A stretch of 64,000 nucleotides of DNA, from assembly GCA_030847615.1 (NCBI GenBank), contig JAUMIR010000005.1, forward strand, positions 79,952,492 through 80,016,491, given 5' to 3'. The notes below the pieces were generated by a model. The model was not told the origin of the DNA. It did not search any database and saw only the letters and a program-made list of their open reading frames with translations. The position numbers and the translations under genes were made by a program. This DNA comes from Gambelia wislizenii (lineage: Eukaryota; Chordata; Lepidosauria; Squamata; Crotaphytidae). Positions 33,901 through 44,541 of the stretch are shown here, in pieces (positions within the stretch are counted from its first letter, which is position 1; every line of letters starts with the position of its first letter).

Positions 33901-34189
33901 GGGGTAGGCAAAACTGCATGGATAATCAGATGTTCAGATAAGCTGAAGTTCTATTTAGATGTGATTTCTTTGGCACAATAATAATGGCCAACAGAAATAC
34001 CCATCGGAGTGAATGGCAAAGGCATCTGGAGAGTCCATATTTGCAAAGGATGGTTGCTCCATCTTTTGCAAATATTGGCTCCCCAAATGTCTTTCCTATT
34101 AATTTCAGTGGAAATAGTACTTCTGCCTATACCAGGAGACGATACCTTTCTGCGCTGGAATTCTCCAGGAGGGGCACAAGCTACAAAAA

Positions 34190-34268
34190 TGCCAAAAACA
34201 AAACACCCCCCCCCACAAAACAAAACAAAAGAACACACCAAAACCTAAAAACCAAAACAAAACAAATG
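34190..34268. repeat. A/C-rich low-complexity tract
   Basis: AACAAAACAAAAG-like runs and a C run. No element can be assigned. Confidence 0.8.
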
Positions 34269-34523
34269 CAAATACAAAATTGGAAGTGAACAGAAGTCTA
34301 CTTCTGGTTTGAAAATAATTGAATTTTTAAAAAAATATTCAACAAACAACAAATCAGGGAAAGTAACGAGGCAAAGAGCATGATAATTCTAGCTTACATC
34401 ATAGGGACTCTCACTCTCTTTTAGAGCATTTACTCTGTCTCTAGGCTTGAGTTTATAAGAAAATATTTGAGATAAGATGACAAAAATGTTAAGATTGTAA
34501 CAGAGTTGTGCTCAGCAGTGACA

Positions 34524-34736
34524 TTGGATGGCACACTGCAGAAATAATGCAGTTTGACACCGCTTTAACTGCCATGGCTCAATGCTGTGGAATTCTGGGA
34601 TTTGTAATTTTGTGAGCTATTTAGCCTTCTCTGACAGAGAGCTCTGGTGCCACAACAAACTACAAATCCCAGGGTTCCATGGGATGGAGCCATGATAGTT
34701 AAAGCAGTGTCAAATTGCAGTGTGTTAGCAGCCATT
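34524..34736. mobile_element. Foldback miniature, relative of 4722-4943
   Basis: The left arm has CACTGCAGAAATAATGCAG, then CTTTAACTGCCATGGCTC; the right arm has the inverse, with part of the terminal block deleted. The centre TCTGGTGCCACAACAAACTA is shared with the 4.7-kb copy. Confidence 0.8.
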
Positions 34737-34739
34737 GTT

Positions 34740-35315
34740 TATGAAAGTAATGACAGGAAAGCAAGCTCTGCCATGTTACATCAGTAAAAATACCAGATTC
34801 TTACCAATTAAATTGTAGGGATATTTAATTATTTTTCATCATCATGGACATCTTTTAAAAAATGAAGTTGACAAAGGAAAAGATTGCGTGTGCATAACTC
34901 CACAGAGTAAAGGAGCTCAATGCACTATGGACCATATTGATTAGAGACTCTGATGTAAAGTGCATACTCACCTTTTTTCATCAAGAAGAAGAAAATATAT
35001 CTCAGAAGATCAAGAAAAATGACATGGCAGGGTGCACAATGGCATGCAGGGCTGTGCAAGTTATTTAAGGCAGTGCTGCCCTGACTCAGGCCTCTTTAGC
35101 ATTTCTGCTCCCTGTCCATCCACCTCTATATAGCCATGGGAATTTCCAGTCACCTTTTTGGGGATGAGTAGGATTTTTATCATGCCACAAGTGGTAGGTG
35201 ATATGCTTCCCCCCCCAACTTCATGCTATGTAATTTTGGAACTTGTTAATCACAGTTCTTTATTTGGCTAATTGGTTAAGCATTATTTTTATGTCACAAC
35301 TGGCCAAGTGCAGGT
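34740..35315. other. No identifiable gene or element
   Basis: Unassigned sequence between two miniatures. Confidence 0.4.
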
Positions 35316-35321
35316 ACTTGG

Positions 35322-35825
35322 GACTTTATCAGACACATCAAATACAGCATCATAATGTCGCCGCATAAACATGAAATGGTGTGTGTACCAGATGACGTCA
35401 TCCTTTCACATTTAGTTATTTTCAAAAAGCCATTCTGTTTTATTGATGGGGCAAGCTGTCACTAGATCGGTGGTGGTGCTTTTTTTGCCAGCATTGCTGG
35501 CGTTTGAAACCTTGTGCCTTTCCCCCTCAATGGCTGGTCTGGCCAGAACACTTCCAGGTGAGACCGCAACATCCAGGTAGGCTACACTCTTTTTATGAAC
35601 CTCCCCTGTTTACTTGGGACTTTTAAAGTTTCTGTGTTTTTGTGAGAATTGCTGAGATTTTATTCCAGGAAGTGGACGGAGCTCCGTTCACTCCTCCGTC
35701 ATTGCCGGGGCTGCCTTTGGACGGGATGGAAAGTAAGTGTGGTAAAGGGGGTTCTTTTGCTGGCATAAAAATGTCATAAACTATGCCGACAAAAGAACAG
35801 AAAAGGAGGGTGGTCTGATAAAGTC
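35322..35825. mobile_element. Unclassified miniature, TIR GACTTTATCAGAC
   Basis: The ends GACTTTATCAGAC and GTCTGATAAAGTC are perfect inverted repeats. The flanks CTTGG (35317-35321) and CTTAG (35826-35830) suggest a 5-bp duplication with one change. The interior matches the 23.1-23.7 kb copy, including CAGAACACTTCC and CATCCAGGTAG. No ORF. Confidence 0.7.
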
Positions 35826-35834
35826 CTTAGTGTC

Positions 35835-36475
35835 AACTGGCTCTCTCTGAAGGCTTTTGGTGGCACTGCAAAATGAAAGAATTCACCCGTTTGAAGGGGG
35901 ATGTTTGGTGGGTTCTTGTCCCAAGATGACTTCCTTAGGAAAGAGTGCCATTCAGTCCCACCTGAGGGAATCCCTTGGGCCTTCTGATCCCTTCATGGGA
36001 TTAGGCTTGCAGGAACCACAAGGTCTATACCCTGGGTTTCAAACCTGAACGTTTTGGGAGATCCGGCTAAACTAGGTTTCCACATGCAAATAACTGCATG
36101 CCTGCATATCCCATTTGCTGTCACCAGTTGTGGCCTTATTTCATCCAACTCTTGTGTTTGGCATTGCCATTTGGGTGGGAGGGCAAAAAACCTGGGGCTT
36201 TCCAAAGCCACATTTTGTGCAAAATACAGTATCATGTGCACAAAAGACTCCTTTCTGTGCAACAGGGACATTTGCACACAATTTTTTTTTTTTTGCTCAA
36301 ATGAATCTTTTGCAAAAAAGTTCTCAAATGTAAAAAAAAAAATCATTAAAAAGATGCTCTAATACTCATAATCTCACCCAGTAGGGAGAAAACTTTTGAA
36401 ACCTTTCATTCTTGTGTGTAAAAAGGAATAAGTGAAGATTTATATATCTACTTTTTCATTTAACAATGGTGCTGG
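35835..36475. other. No identifiable gene or element
   Basis: Unassigned sequence with T and A homopolymer runs near 36285 and 36335. Confidence 0.4.
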
Positions 36476-36479
36476 CCTC

Positions 36480-36800
36480 ATGTATTTTCTTTCATTTGTT
36501 CCCCCATGCCTCCTATGCCATTCAACATCTACATGAAGAAAATCATCTGAGGATTGGGCATTGGGGGTTCATGACACCCAGCTCCATCTCTACTTCTCTC
36601 TCTATAGCTCTGTCTCAATAAGATGATGATCTACAGCATATTTTCACTTTTCTATCTGAGTCCAGGAAGGCCATGAAAATGCTGAATTAATGCTTGAGCA
36701 TGGTGGATGTGGATCAATATGCTGAAAGTAAATTCAGCGTAGACAGTGTACTGTTGGCCAGTAGGAAAGTCAATTTTGTATTAGAGGCACATTCTGTTCT
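36480..36800 (+). mobile_element. L2-like LINE RT fragment
   Basis: FNIYMKKII-like codons near 36520, then KVNSA and VYCWPVGKS-like codons near 36730, follow the order of the L2 palm region (FNIYM..., then LKLN.DKTE). The YADD box lies in decayed sequence. Short and old. Confidence 0.5.
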
Positions 36801-36931
36801 TCATGGAGACAAGCATTTACTGTTAGTTTTCCTTTGAGAAACAGCTTTGCTCCTGGTGGCTGTGGTCAGGAGCACTACTTTTAGTTGGTGCTTCAGTTGG
36901 CAATAACTTGGAAAAAGCAGATTTGGCCACT

Positions 36932-36961
36932 GACACACACACACACACACACACACACACA
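36932..36961. repeat. (CA)n microsatellite
   Basis: About fifteen CA units. Confidence 0.95.
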
Positions 36962-37120
36962 TTGGCCACATCCACAGGAGGTGGCTGCAATGGGTTCCAT
37001 GTGGAGCTGTCTCAGAAAAATGTAGGTGAAGTTCAAAATTAGCCCGTTAGAGTGTAATCTGGGGCTTGGTTTTAGAGTGCACAACTCTAGTTTCAATTTG
37101 CATTGACCATCACTTTATTA

Positions 37121-38280
37121 TGTAACCTGCCCTGACAGGCCCCACCTTTTCCCATAACTCATCAATTGCCTGTATTTCATATACTGGCTTATAATTGGTG
37201 TTCCACATGGTTAAAGTTAGACCAGGGACCTCCCAATCAAGGAACCAAGGTTTGCTCAGAAAACCTAAGGCACTAGCCAGCTCAAATTCCTCAAAGACAC
37301 ACTCAGGTAAGAATGATGTGAAATCCTCTGGAACTGATAGGTTAGGGAGATAATGGGCTAATTCCTCCTGGGCATCTGTGGAAGTGAGTCATTCACTAAC
37401 CAATCAAAGTAGCTGGACACTCTTTGCTTGCAAAACTGGTCTTTGTTCTCGCCTCTCTCAAGGACAAGAGAGGTTTGCCTGAGACCACTCAAGTTCAACA
37501 TTCAAACCATTAGTGATCATTAACACATCCGGAGATCCATTTTTTAACCCTGGGAAATTCTGGCAGACATTGTATTCAACTCAAACTCACCCCTTCAGGT
37601 GAAATATCAAATATAAATATCATCCCCAAACTCAGCCAAAGTGTGAACAGCTTCCAGCATCTCATCACTCTGTCGGTCTGTGTCACCAGGTACACAGATC
37701 CTCTTCCTTCTGTCTCCACGTTAGTCTGTGTCACAACTTTTCCCTCCCGGATTCCACACTCCCAGTTTCCTGTGCGATCTGCTCTTTGGATTGGTACAGT
37801 ATTACCCACCATCAGTTCAACCTATTCCTCTATCCAAATACTTCCCACTTTATTTGTTAGCCTTGTGTGACTGCTTGAAGCCTAAGTGTATGCATGTGTG
37901 CATTCCCCTGATTATTTTCCAATAACAAAACATTTTGTTTAATCCCCGGGTTTGGAGTCTCATCAGTGAGTACCAGTATACAGAGGTGAAAAGGCCCCAT
38001 TGTTACCTGGCATCTCACTACCACATTAAGCTAATTAAAATTTGAAGTCAAAGGCTTTCACGGCCAGCATCCATAGGTTTTCTGTGGGTTTTCTTGGGGC
38101 TGTGAGACCATGTTCTGGAAGAGTGTATTCCTGACATTTCGCCTGCATCTGTGGCTGGCATCTTCAGAGAATTGTCAGCCACAGATGCAGGTGAAACGTC
38201 AGGAATAAACTCTTCCAGAACATGGCCTCACAGCCTGGAAAAAACCCCACAGAAAACTTAATTAAAATTCCCCATATTTT
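37121..38280 (+). mobile_element. LTR of an LTR retrotransposon, with PBS-like sequence
   Basis: It begins TGTAACCTGCCCTGACAGG, matching the LTR start at 48226 (TGTTACCTACCTTGACA). CAAATATAAATATC near 37610 is a TATA candidate; CCAATAACAAAACATT near 37918 sits where a polyadenylation signal would be. The U5 end ACCAGTATACAGAGGTGAAA matches the LTR near 9.4 kb. TGGACATTAGTGGGATCTG at 38281 is a PBS-like leader. A foldback miniature interrupts the U5. No coding region follows. Confidence 0.65.
38043..38258. mobile_element. Foldback miniature inserted in the LTR
   Basis: The left arm starts TGAAGTCAAAGGCTTTCACGG. From GGTTTTCTGTGGG on, it is mirrored by the right arm (CCCCACAGAAAACT) across a centre near 38170. 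TAATTAAAATT flanks both sides (38032-38042 and 38259-38269). The right arm lacks the last 33 bp of the left. Confidence 0.75.
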
Positions 38281-38369
38281 TGGACATTAGTGGGATCTGA
38301 ACAAACCCCACACAATTTGGGTAACAGTTAGAGGTTGTGGGCACAATTTATAATGTTGGTTATTGGATA

Positions 38370-38832
38370 ATAAGGATGTTGACAAATTGGAGCATGTTCA
38401 GAGGAGCGACTAAAATGGTGAAAGGTCTGGAAACCATGCCTTATGAGGGAAGACTTAGGGAGTGGGTATGTTTAGCCTGGAAAAAAGATGGTTAAGGGGC
38501 GATATGATAGCCCTGTTTAAGTATTTGAAAGGGTGTCACATTGAGGATGGAGCAAGTTTGTTTTCTGCTGCTCCAGAGACTAGAACACAGAGCAATGGAT
38601 GCAAACTCCAGGAACAGAGATTCCACCTCAACATTAGGAAGAACTTTCTGACAGTAAGAGCTGTTCGGCAGTGGAACACATTCCCTTGGAGCGTGGTGGG
38701 GTCTCCTTCCTTGGAGGTCTTTAAACAGAGGCTGGATGGCCATCTGTCAGGGATGCTTTGATCGTGATTTCCTGCATGGCAGGGGGTTGGACTGGATGGC
38801 CCTTGTGGTCTCTTCCAACTCTACAACTCTAT
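38370..38832 (+). mobile_element. CR1 LINE 3' fragment
   Basis: A 99-codon frame (38462-38761) reads [19 protein letters not shown] and [15 protein letters not shown], the CR1 RT C-terminus. The 3' end is CTACAACTCTATGGTTC. Confidence 0.95.
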
Positions 38833-38839
38833 GGTTCAT

Positions 38840-39770
38840 AAACCCTCCTTATTTGGGGAACAGCCTGCCTGCCTAGAATGTAATACTTCTAAGACCTTGC
38901 TCAGCGTCTTTGGAAGCACAGGTGATCCGTGCCAGCATTTTAGGGTAGATCGTTTTTTAATCAAGTCATTGCATATGTTTAGCAAGCCTTCTTAAAAAAT
39001 CAAACCTTAACCAGTCCCTCTCTCCAGATCTTCCCACCACTGAACCCTTAAATATTAATTGGCTCTATTTTAATTTTTTTAAAGCAAAACTTATTGCATT
39101 ATGTTCTGAAATTCTCTTTTATTTAAAAAATGGATTTTTAAAAGTATGATTACAAAGAAAGGGGGAAAAGGAAAAAGGAAAACATAGGAGATGAGTGTGA
39201 CATGCGCACTTACTTTAATAACTCACCATATTTCCAAGGACACATTTTTTTAGGGTGACATTTATAAAATATATGTTCATGAGTAGCTAAAGCAGTGAGA
39301 TCTTCAGAAGATCTGTACTTCTCTTTGGGAGCTGTGGGATATTTGGGGCCAAAAGAATATATGAAAGGGTGTTAACAAGATACCTTTTAAAGATTTTTAA
39401 ATAAATAACTTCTACTGTACTGCAGAAATAGGAGTACTCTTTATCTCTCTGCCTTTCTCACTCTCTCACACACACTCACTCACAAGTATCATTTTTTTTT
39501 TACATTTTGTATTTAAAGTAAAATATCCCACAAAAAGATAATTAAATGTCTAGAACATGTATGTGTCCTTTCTCAGTCTATTCTTGTAATGTCTATCTGA
39601 ATTCAATGAAAGAATGGCTATGTGGAAGGCTGTCTGAAGGTTTTCTTCTCTTTCCATCGCAAGTGGTTTTGAGCCTCCGTTTCAGATTACCAAATGGCTC
39701 TCCATTTAACAATAACTGGCAGTCTGGTTCTTAAAAGTAAATCTGTCATCATGCATTTAATCAAGGAAAT
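38840..39770. other. No identifiable gene or element
   Basis: AT-rich sequence with a short CTCTCACACACACTC tract near 39460. Nothing else recognised. Confidence 0.45.
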
Positions 39771-39774
39771 TGGC

Positions 39775-40165
39775 AGGAACCAGGAAAGCCTTCAAGTCCA
39801 CCCTCCTTTTCTAGACAAGGACTACAGGTTAATATCCAACTTCTGTGTTAATGCCTCCAGAGAAGAGTCCATCAGCTCCAAATGTAGGTTGTTCTACTGT
39901 TGAACAGCCATTATCATGAACTTTTCTCTTACCATTTAGCTAAGACCTGGTTCTCTGAAATTTCCACCCATTAGTTCTAGCTCTGCCCTCTAGAGAAACA
40001 GAGATAGTTTCCTCTGTTTTCTGTATGATAGTTCTTTGGAGAGTTGATGGCAGCTACCATGTTTCCCTTTACTCTTCTCTTCTTAAGGCCAAACTAAACC
40101 CAGCTATTTCAACTGTTCCTCATAAGTTCTGGTTTCCAGATCCCTTACCATCCCAAAGATGTGTG
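39775..40165 (-). mobile_element. Old CR1 LINE fragment, antisense
   Basis: Inverse CR1 C-terminal blocks remain recognisable: TTGAACAGCCATTATCATGA, CCCATTAGTTCTAGCTCTG, TTAAGGCCAAACTAAACCCAG and TTCCTCATAAG. Divergence is much greater than for the copy at 10.7 kb. Confidence 0.65.
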
Positions 40166-40489
40166 ACCACCATTGTTTAATCTTAAACCATGGTTCTGTC
40201 TTGACCCTATCTCCTTTCCCAGCAGCATCTACTCATGCCATATTTAATCCCTCTTCTAAAGATCTTTGAGTTCTGACAGCAACTTGCCTGTCAAGGCAGG
40301 ACACTATTTCCAGAAAGAAGAGCTCAGAAAGCCCAGTATGCATACTGAGCTTACTACATGGTCCTGTGAATTGACTGCAACATCATAGTTCAATCCTCAG
40401 ACACATGAATATTAAGAAAAAAATGGACTGTTTTGATAATTAAACAAAAACAAAATCCAAAACACTGAAGAATAAATACCTGAACCAGC

Positions 40490-42170
40490 TCAGTGAAGAC
40501 ACTGTGGGGAAGGTACTCCTTTGATGGCCTCCATGGCGAGATACCAGGAGGCTTTGCATGGGACTCAAAAAGCCAGAATGGATCACATGTTGGGGGTGAG
40601 GAAATAGTCTACTTAAGGCCTAGACTCCCCCTCATGTGTCTCTTTGGTGGAAATGGCATGGAGCGCTTATGGCTGACTAGCCCAGAAGGTCATGGTGAAG
40701 GATCTATTGATCCTATGGGTGTTGGAGATCCTTGGCATACAAGAGTTATGTTTGGCCTTTTAAGTGTAATAGTAATTTGTTGTTTATGTTCCAGCCATTG
40801 GGTCATTGGGCACCCAGCTCAGGACGTGTGAGAAGGCACTTATTTAAGGAGCAGTATGTATTGATAACATTTTTTCCTTTGGTCTCTTTGGTTACAGGTT
40901 TGCATGGCCTAAAGGTGGGGAGCTTTTTAATATATGGACATGGCAAGGAGCACTTATGGCTGACTGGCTCAGAGGGTCATGGTGAAGTATCAATAGTATG
41001 GGCTGTTAGAGATCCTTGGCATGCAAAAATTATGTTTGGCCTCTTAAGTATCAACTACAATCTGTTCTTTACTAATGTTCTTGTATTTTCTAGATGCTAG
41101 GTCATGTTCTGCTTTTACATGTTCAGTGGTAATTCGTGGTTACTAATCTGGTTATCTTTTCTAGGTTCTAGGTTTTGTCTGGAAAAGCAGCGAGCCATGA
41201 TTAGTGGCCATGGTATGTCACAGTACTGGAAAGGCCATTTTGGGCTCAGCTGGTTGAGTGAGAATACCACAGTGGAGTGGTGTGTTAAAGAGGCATGGGT
41301 GGGTGTCTCTGGTATTGGGAGCACCTGAAATAGCCATTTTAAGCCTCAACTGGGGTTGTGCCAATTGGCCACTATGGAGTTGCTCAGGAGAAAAGGCCTT
41401 CATTGGAATGGCTGGTCATCTCTTTCATTTGAGGAGTGTACTGGGCCTCCTCCTAATGTTTTAGTCATTCACCTTGGTGGGAATGACTAAGGCTTGTTCA
41501 CAGGCAAGGCTCTCATTTTACAAGTTTTACATTATGCCACACTATTCAGAACAGGTTACAATAGTTTGGTCAGCCATTTGGCCATACCAAATATTGCAGG
41601 GTGAGGAAGATCCCCAATCTGGATAGAGCCCACAATAGGGTGAAGAGGGCACACTGGTATGCTGTACAGAAAGCATTGGTTTGCTTTTCCATTTCATTGG
41701 CCAGAGTTCTACAGGGCTGATTGCATTGAATTGTGAGAAGAAGGCAACTTGATTTTCCCTGGGGACTTGCATCAGGGGGGTGAGCACCTTATTGGCTAGC
41801 CTGGTGGGGGAAAGGGACTAAACAGACACTTGTCTCTTGTCCATGGCAGTTAGTGGGGAAAAATAATTTTAAGACTTTGGTGTACACCTTGGCACCTTTT
41901 TGGTGAAGGATAGGGCTCTGGAACAGCGTCTACAGGTCCTGGGACCTGGGGATGAAGAAGGAGTCTACCTTTGCGCCTGACCTGGGTTTTTCTCTCTCAC
42001 TTATAAGGTCCTGGGACTTGGGTGGTAGTACCCTGGGGTTACCTTCCAGTACGTGGCCAGTCAGGGAGCAACCCAACTATTGAACTGTCCTTGGGAGTCA
42101 GGTCTTTTGCCCAAGGGAAGTCTGATGCTGATAAGAAGACCAAAAACCATTTCCAGTAGGTAATGATCTT
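40490..42170 (+). mobile_element. YR retrotransposon 3' region with SGNH ORF
   Basis: This covers an internal duplication (40663-40790 against 40950-41080, both with GATCCTTGGCAT and TATGTTTGGCC), an SGNH-hydrolase-like relic (41090-41800) and a downstream tail. The tail (41877-42120) matches, in inverse orientation, 43060-43410: TTTGGTGTACACCTTGGCACC, then GGTGAAGG, CCTTCCAG and GGGAGCAACCC. The linkage of such an ORF to vertebrate YR retrotransposons is from memory of the family. The outer ends are uncertain. Confidence 0.55.
41090..41800 (+). pseudogene. SGNH-hydrolase-like ORF relic
   Basis: Codons in shifting frames keep the block order of the SGNH-like protein I associate with vertebrate YR retrotransposons: an LGH start (MLGHVLLL at 41096), a segment with LSWLSENTTVEW and GVSG, the exact block PPPNVLVIHLGGND near 41450 (the GGND of SGNH block III), VTIVWSAIWP near 41560, DRAHNRVKRA near 41625, and a GGEHL-like remnant of the DGVHLS block near 41780. 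At least five stops or shifts are present. The function in the live element is unknown. Confidence 0.6.
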
Positions 42171-42174
42171 AATA

Positions 42175-43015
42175 CAAGTAGATTGTAGTTAGGTATGTTC
42201 AGCATGGATGGTTTATAGCAGAAATGATATGGTGCCCCTGACCCTACATTTTGATGGCAACATTCTGCATTTCATAGATCTTGTTTAACCCCAGTTTAAA
42301 CTAATTCATCCTGCAACAGTTTTCTCAAGTTGGATGGAATCCATTGAGTGACAACTCACTCCTTAATCCTCCTTGAAGTGAATGGAAATTGATTACTATA
42401 TTCCTTAGAAAGTGACAGGTTGGAATTCAGATAACCATACCTGCTGAATATTTTCCCACTGAGTCTCCTCTTAAAATCTCTTATTACATCATTTCTTCTA
42501 CTTCCAGCGTTCAGGCTGTGAACACAGTTGTTAATGCAGTCAAAATGTCACTTCTCAAACACAAGAAAATTGGAGTGGGTTGAGCTAGTGTGGAGGAACC
42601 GATGACAAGATTTAGACTGGATCTTACATTGGCCACTTGGAAAACATTCTGATTTAACATGGGTTACTTTCAAAGATTATCAATTTAGGTTAAAATCAAG
42701 ATCTCATGGAAGTCGTGTGTCTGCACCCCACATTGACTATAGTGGGAATCCCCATATGGCTTTAACTTTGTTTTTAAATCTGTTGGAAGAACTGGATGAA
42801 AATTTCAGGAACATTTGTCCTTTTCAGAGGACAAAAACTGTCAAATGTCAGATGAAGTGGTTTTGTGCAAAAGTAGCCTTTCCTGGTACAGTATGTTGAT
42901 GAAAAGCTCAGGGCTAAAGTACTGCACTGACAGAGATGTCCTGGGTAAAGATGTAGCAGGTGGGCAGCAGCAACTCTTGCTAGGCACAGTCCTTATATTT
43001 GTCAGCCAATTGCAG
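42175..43015. other. No identifiable gene or element
   Basis: Unassigned sequence between two YR retrotransposon remnants of opposite orientation. Confidence 0.45.
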
Positions 43016-43029
43016 GAAAAACCACATAC

Positions 43030-43790
43030 AAGAAATGGGGTGAAATAAAAGGGTTTTTATTTAACTCTACCTATTTATGACCCACTAAGATCTTCATGGG
43101 GGGGGGCAACGTAGTGAGGGAGCAGCTGGAGCAGTAGGTCTATATGAGACCACACACCTCAGCTTCCCTGGTTGAACACCTGGGTCCTGGAGAGGAACTC
43201 CAGTGAATGGGGTTGCTCCCTAGCCGGCCCGCATCTGGAAGGTCAACCCAAAAGTCCCTCACCCAAGGCACACAGATTAAGGTGAGGGATTATCTTTCAG
43301 GCCAATCCCAATGTGGGTCTCCTTCTGTCCCCTTAGGCCACATGACCTGATGTTGCCCTTCCAGAGACCCTGCCTTCACCAAAATTAGTGCCAAGGTGCA
43401 CACCAAATCTACGCCTCCCCCTTTCCCCATGACTATAAGGGAAAATTACCTATTTGGATACCACCCTGGCCAATTTTCCCAATTGCTGCTGCCATAGTAT
43501 GGGGTAGGCAAAAACCCACCCAAGAAAAGGGGGGGGGGAATTCCTACCCAGCTCCGAAGCAACTAATTATTACACTATTTAAGCGGCAGGAGGGTGGGTC
43601 AACGATCTCAGTGAAAGAGGAGGAAGCGAGGGGTGGCAGGGCCTAATATAGCCTCCAGCCCCACCCCTCGCTTTCCATCGCAAGCCACAGCGCCTTGCAA
43701 CAGCACTGCAGTCTCTTGCCTGCTTTATGGCAGCAAATGCGGCTCCACCCTGGCAACGGCTCTGCCGATCTAGGGGGACCCAGGTAGTGT
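43030..43790 (-). mobile_element. YR retrotransposon 3' tail, antisense
   Basis: Read on the minus strand, 43410-43060 aligns with 41877-42120: GATTTGGTGTGCACCTTGGC, GGTGAAGGCAGGGTCTCTGG, GACCTTCCAG, GGCTAGGGAGCAACCCC. The part above 43500 is CpG-rich and may be other element sequence or flank. No ORF is preserved. Confidence 0.5.
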
Positions 43791-43794
43791 GGAG

Positions 43795-44080
43795 TCACAA
43801 TGCTGGGGCAGCACACAGTGTTTATGGTTTAGAACTGAAGTACTATGCTGAGTAGTGAAATGATGGAAGCAGCAGTGGGTCTGCATGTCTTAGAGCAGGT
43901 ACCATGAATCTCCTATGGCAATCATCAAGCCCTGTTAACTCCATCCTGGCATCAGAAAGAGAGTGGCATAGTTCCTAATAGTACACAAGTATATGGTTTC
44001 ATTTAATCTGTGATAGATTTGACAAACTAATGTGCTTAGATGTGTATAAGCAGTAAGTGAAATTATTTCAAAAATCTGAA
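43795..44080. other. No identifiable gene or element
   Basis: Short unassigned stretch. Confidence 0.4.
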
Positions 44081-44084
44081 ACTA

Positions 44085-44314
44085 CAGTTGTCCCTCCATA
44101 CCCATGGATTTCGTATCCATGGATTTAAGTATTCACAGCTTGAAAATATTCTTAAAAAAATAATAATCCAAAAAGCAAACCTTCATTTTGCCATCTTATA
44201 TAAGGGACCTTATTTTGGTATGCCATTGCATATAATGGGACGTGAGTATTCACGGATTTTGGTATCCACGGGGGCGGGGGGAACCAAATCCCAGTGAATG
44301 TGAAGGGACAACTG
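44085..44314. mobile_element. Tigger-like miniature, full length
   Basis: It starts CAGTTGTCCCTCC and ends AGGGACAACTG, with TA on each side (44083-44084 and 44315-44316). ATTCACAG/ATTCACGG and GGTATCCACGG motifs lie near the ends. It is 230 bp with no ORF. This is the best-preserved copy of the family in the window. Confidence 0.9.
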
Positions 44315-44541
44315 TATAATTTAATTATTTATAATGTGAACTGTACAATTGTACAATAATCTAGTATGCACAGCATATAACAGCTCAACCCCTGTATCCA
44401 CAGGACTGTTTCACTTATCCATGTCTGAAAAAAAAAATGTCCTCTCTTAGCATTTTCTAGGTCTTCCAGTGAGATTCTATGATATGCTTCTGCCAAAGGT
44501 AGGCCAGAAGTCATTCATTTCAATAGGGTTCACTATTATTC

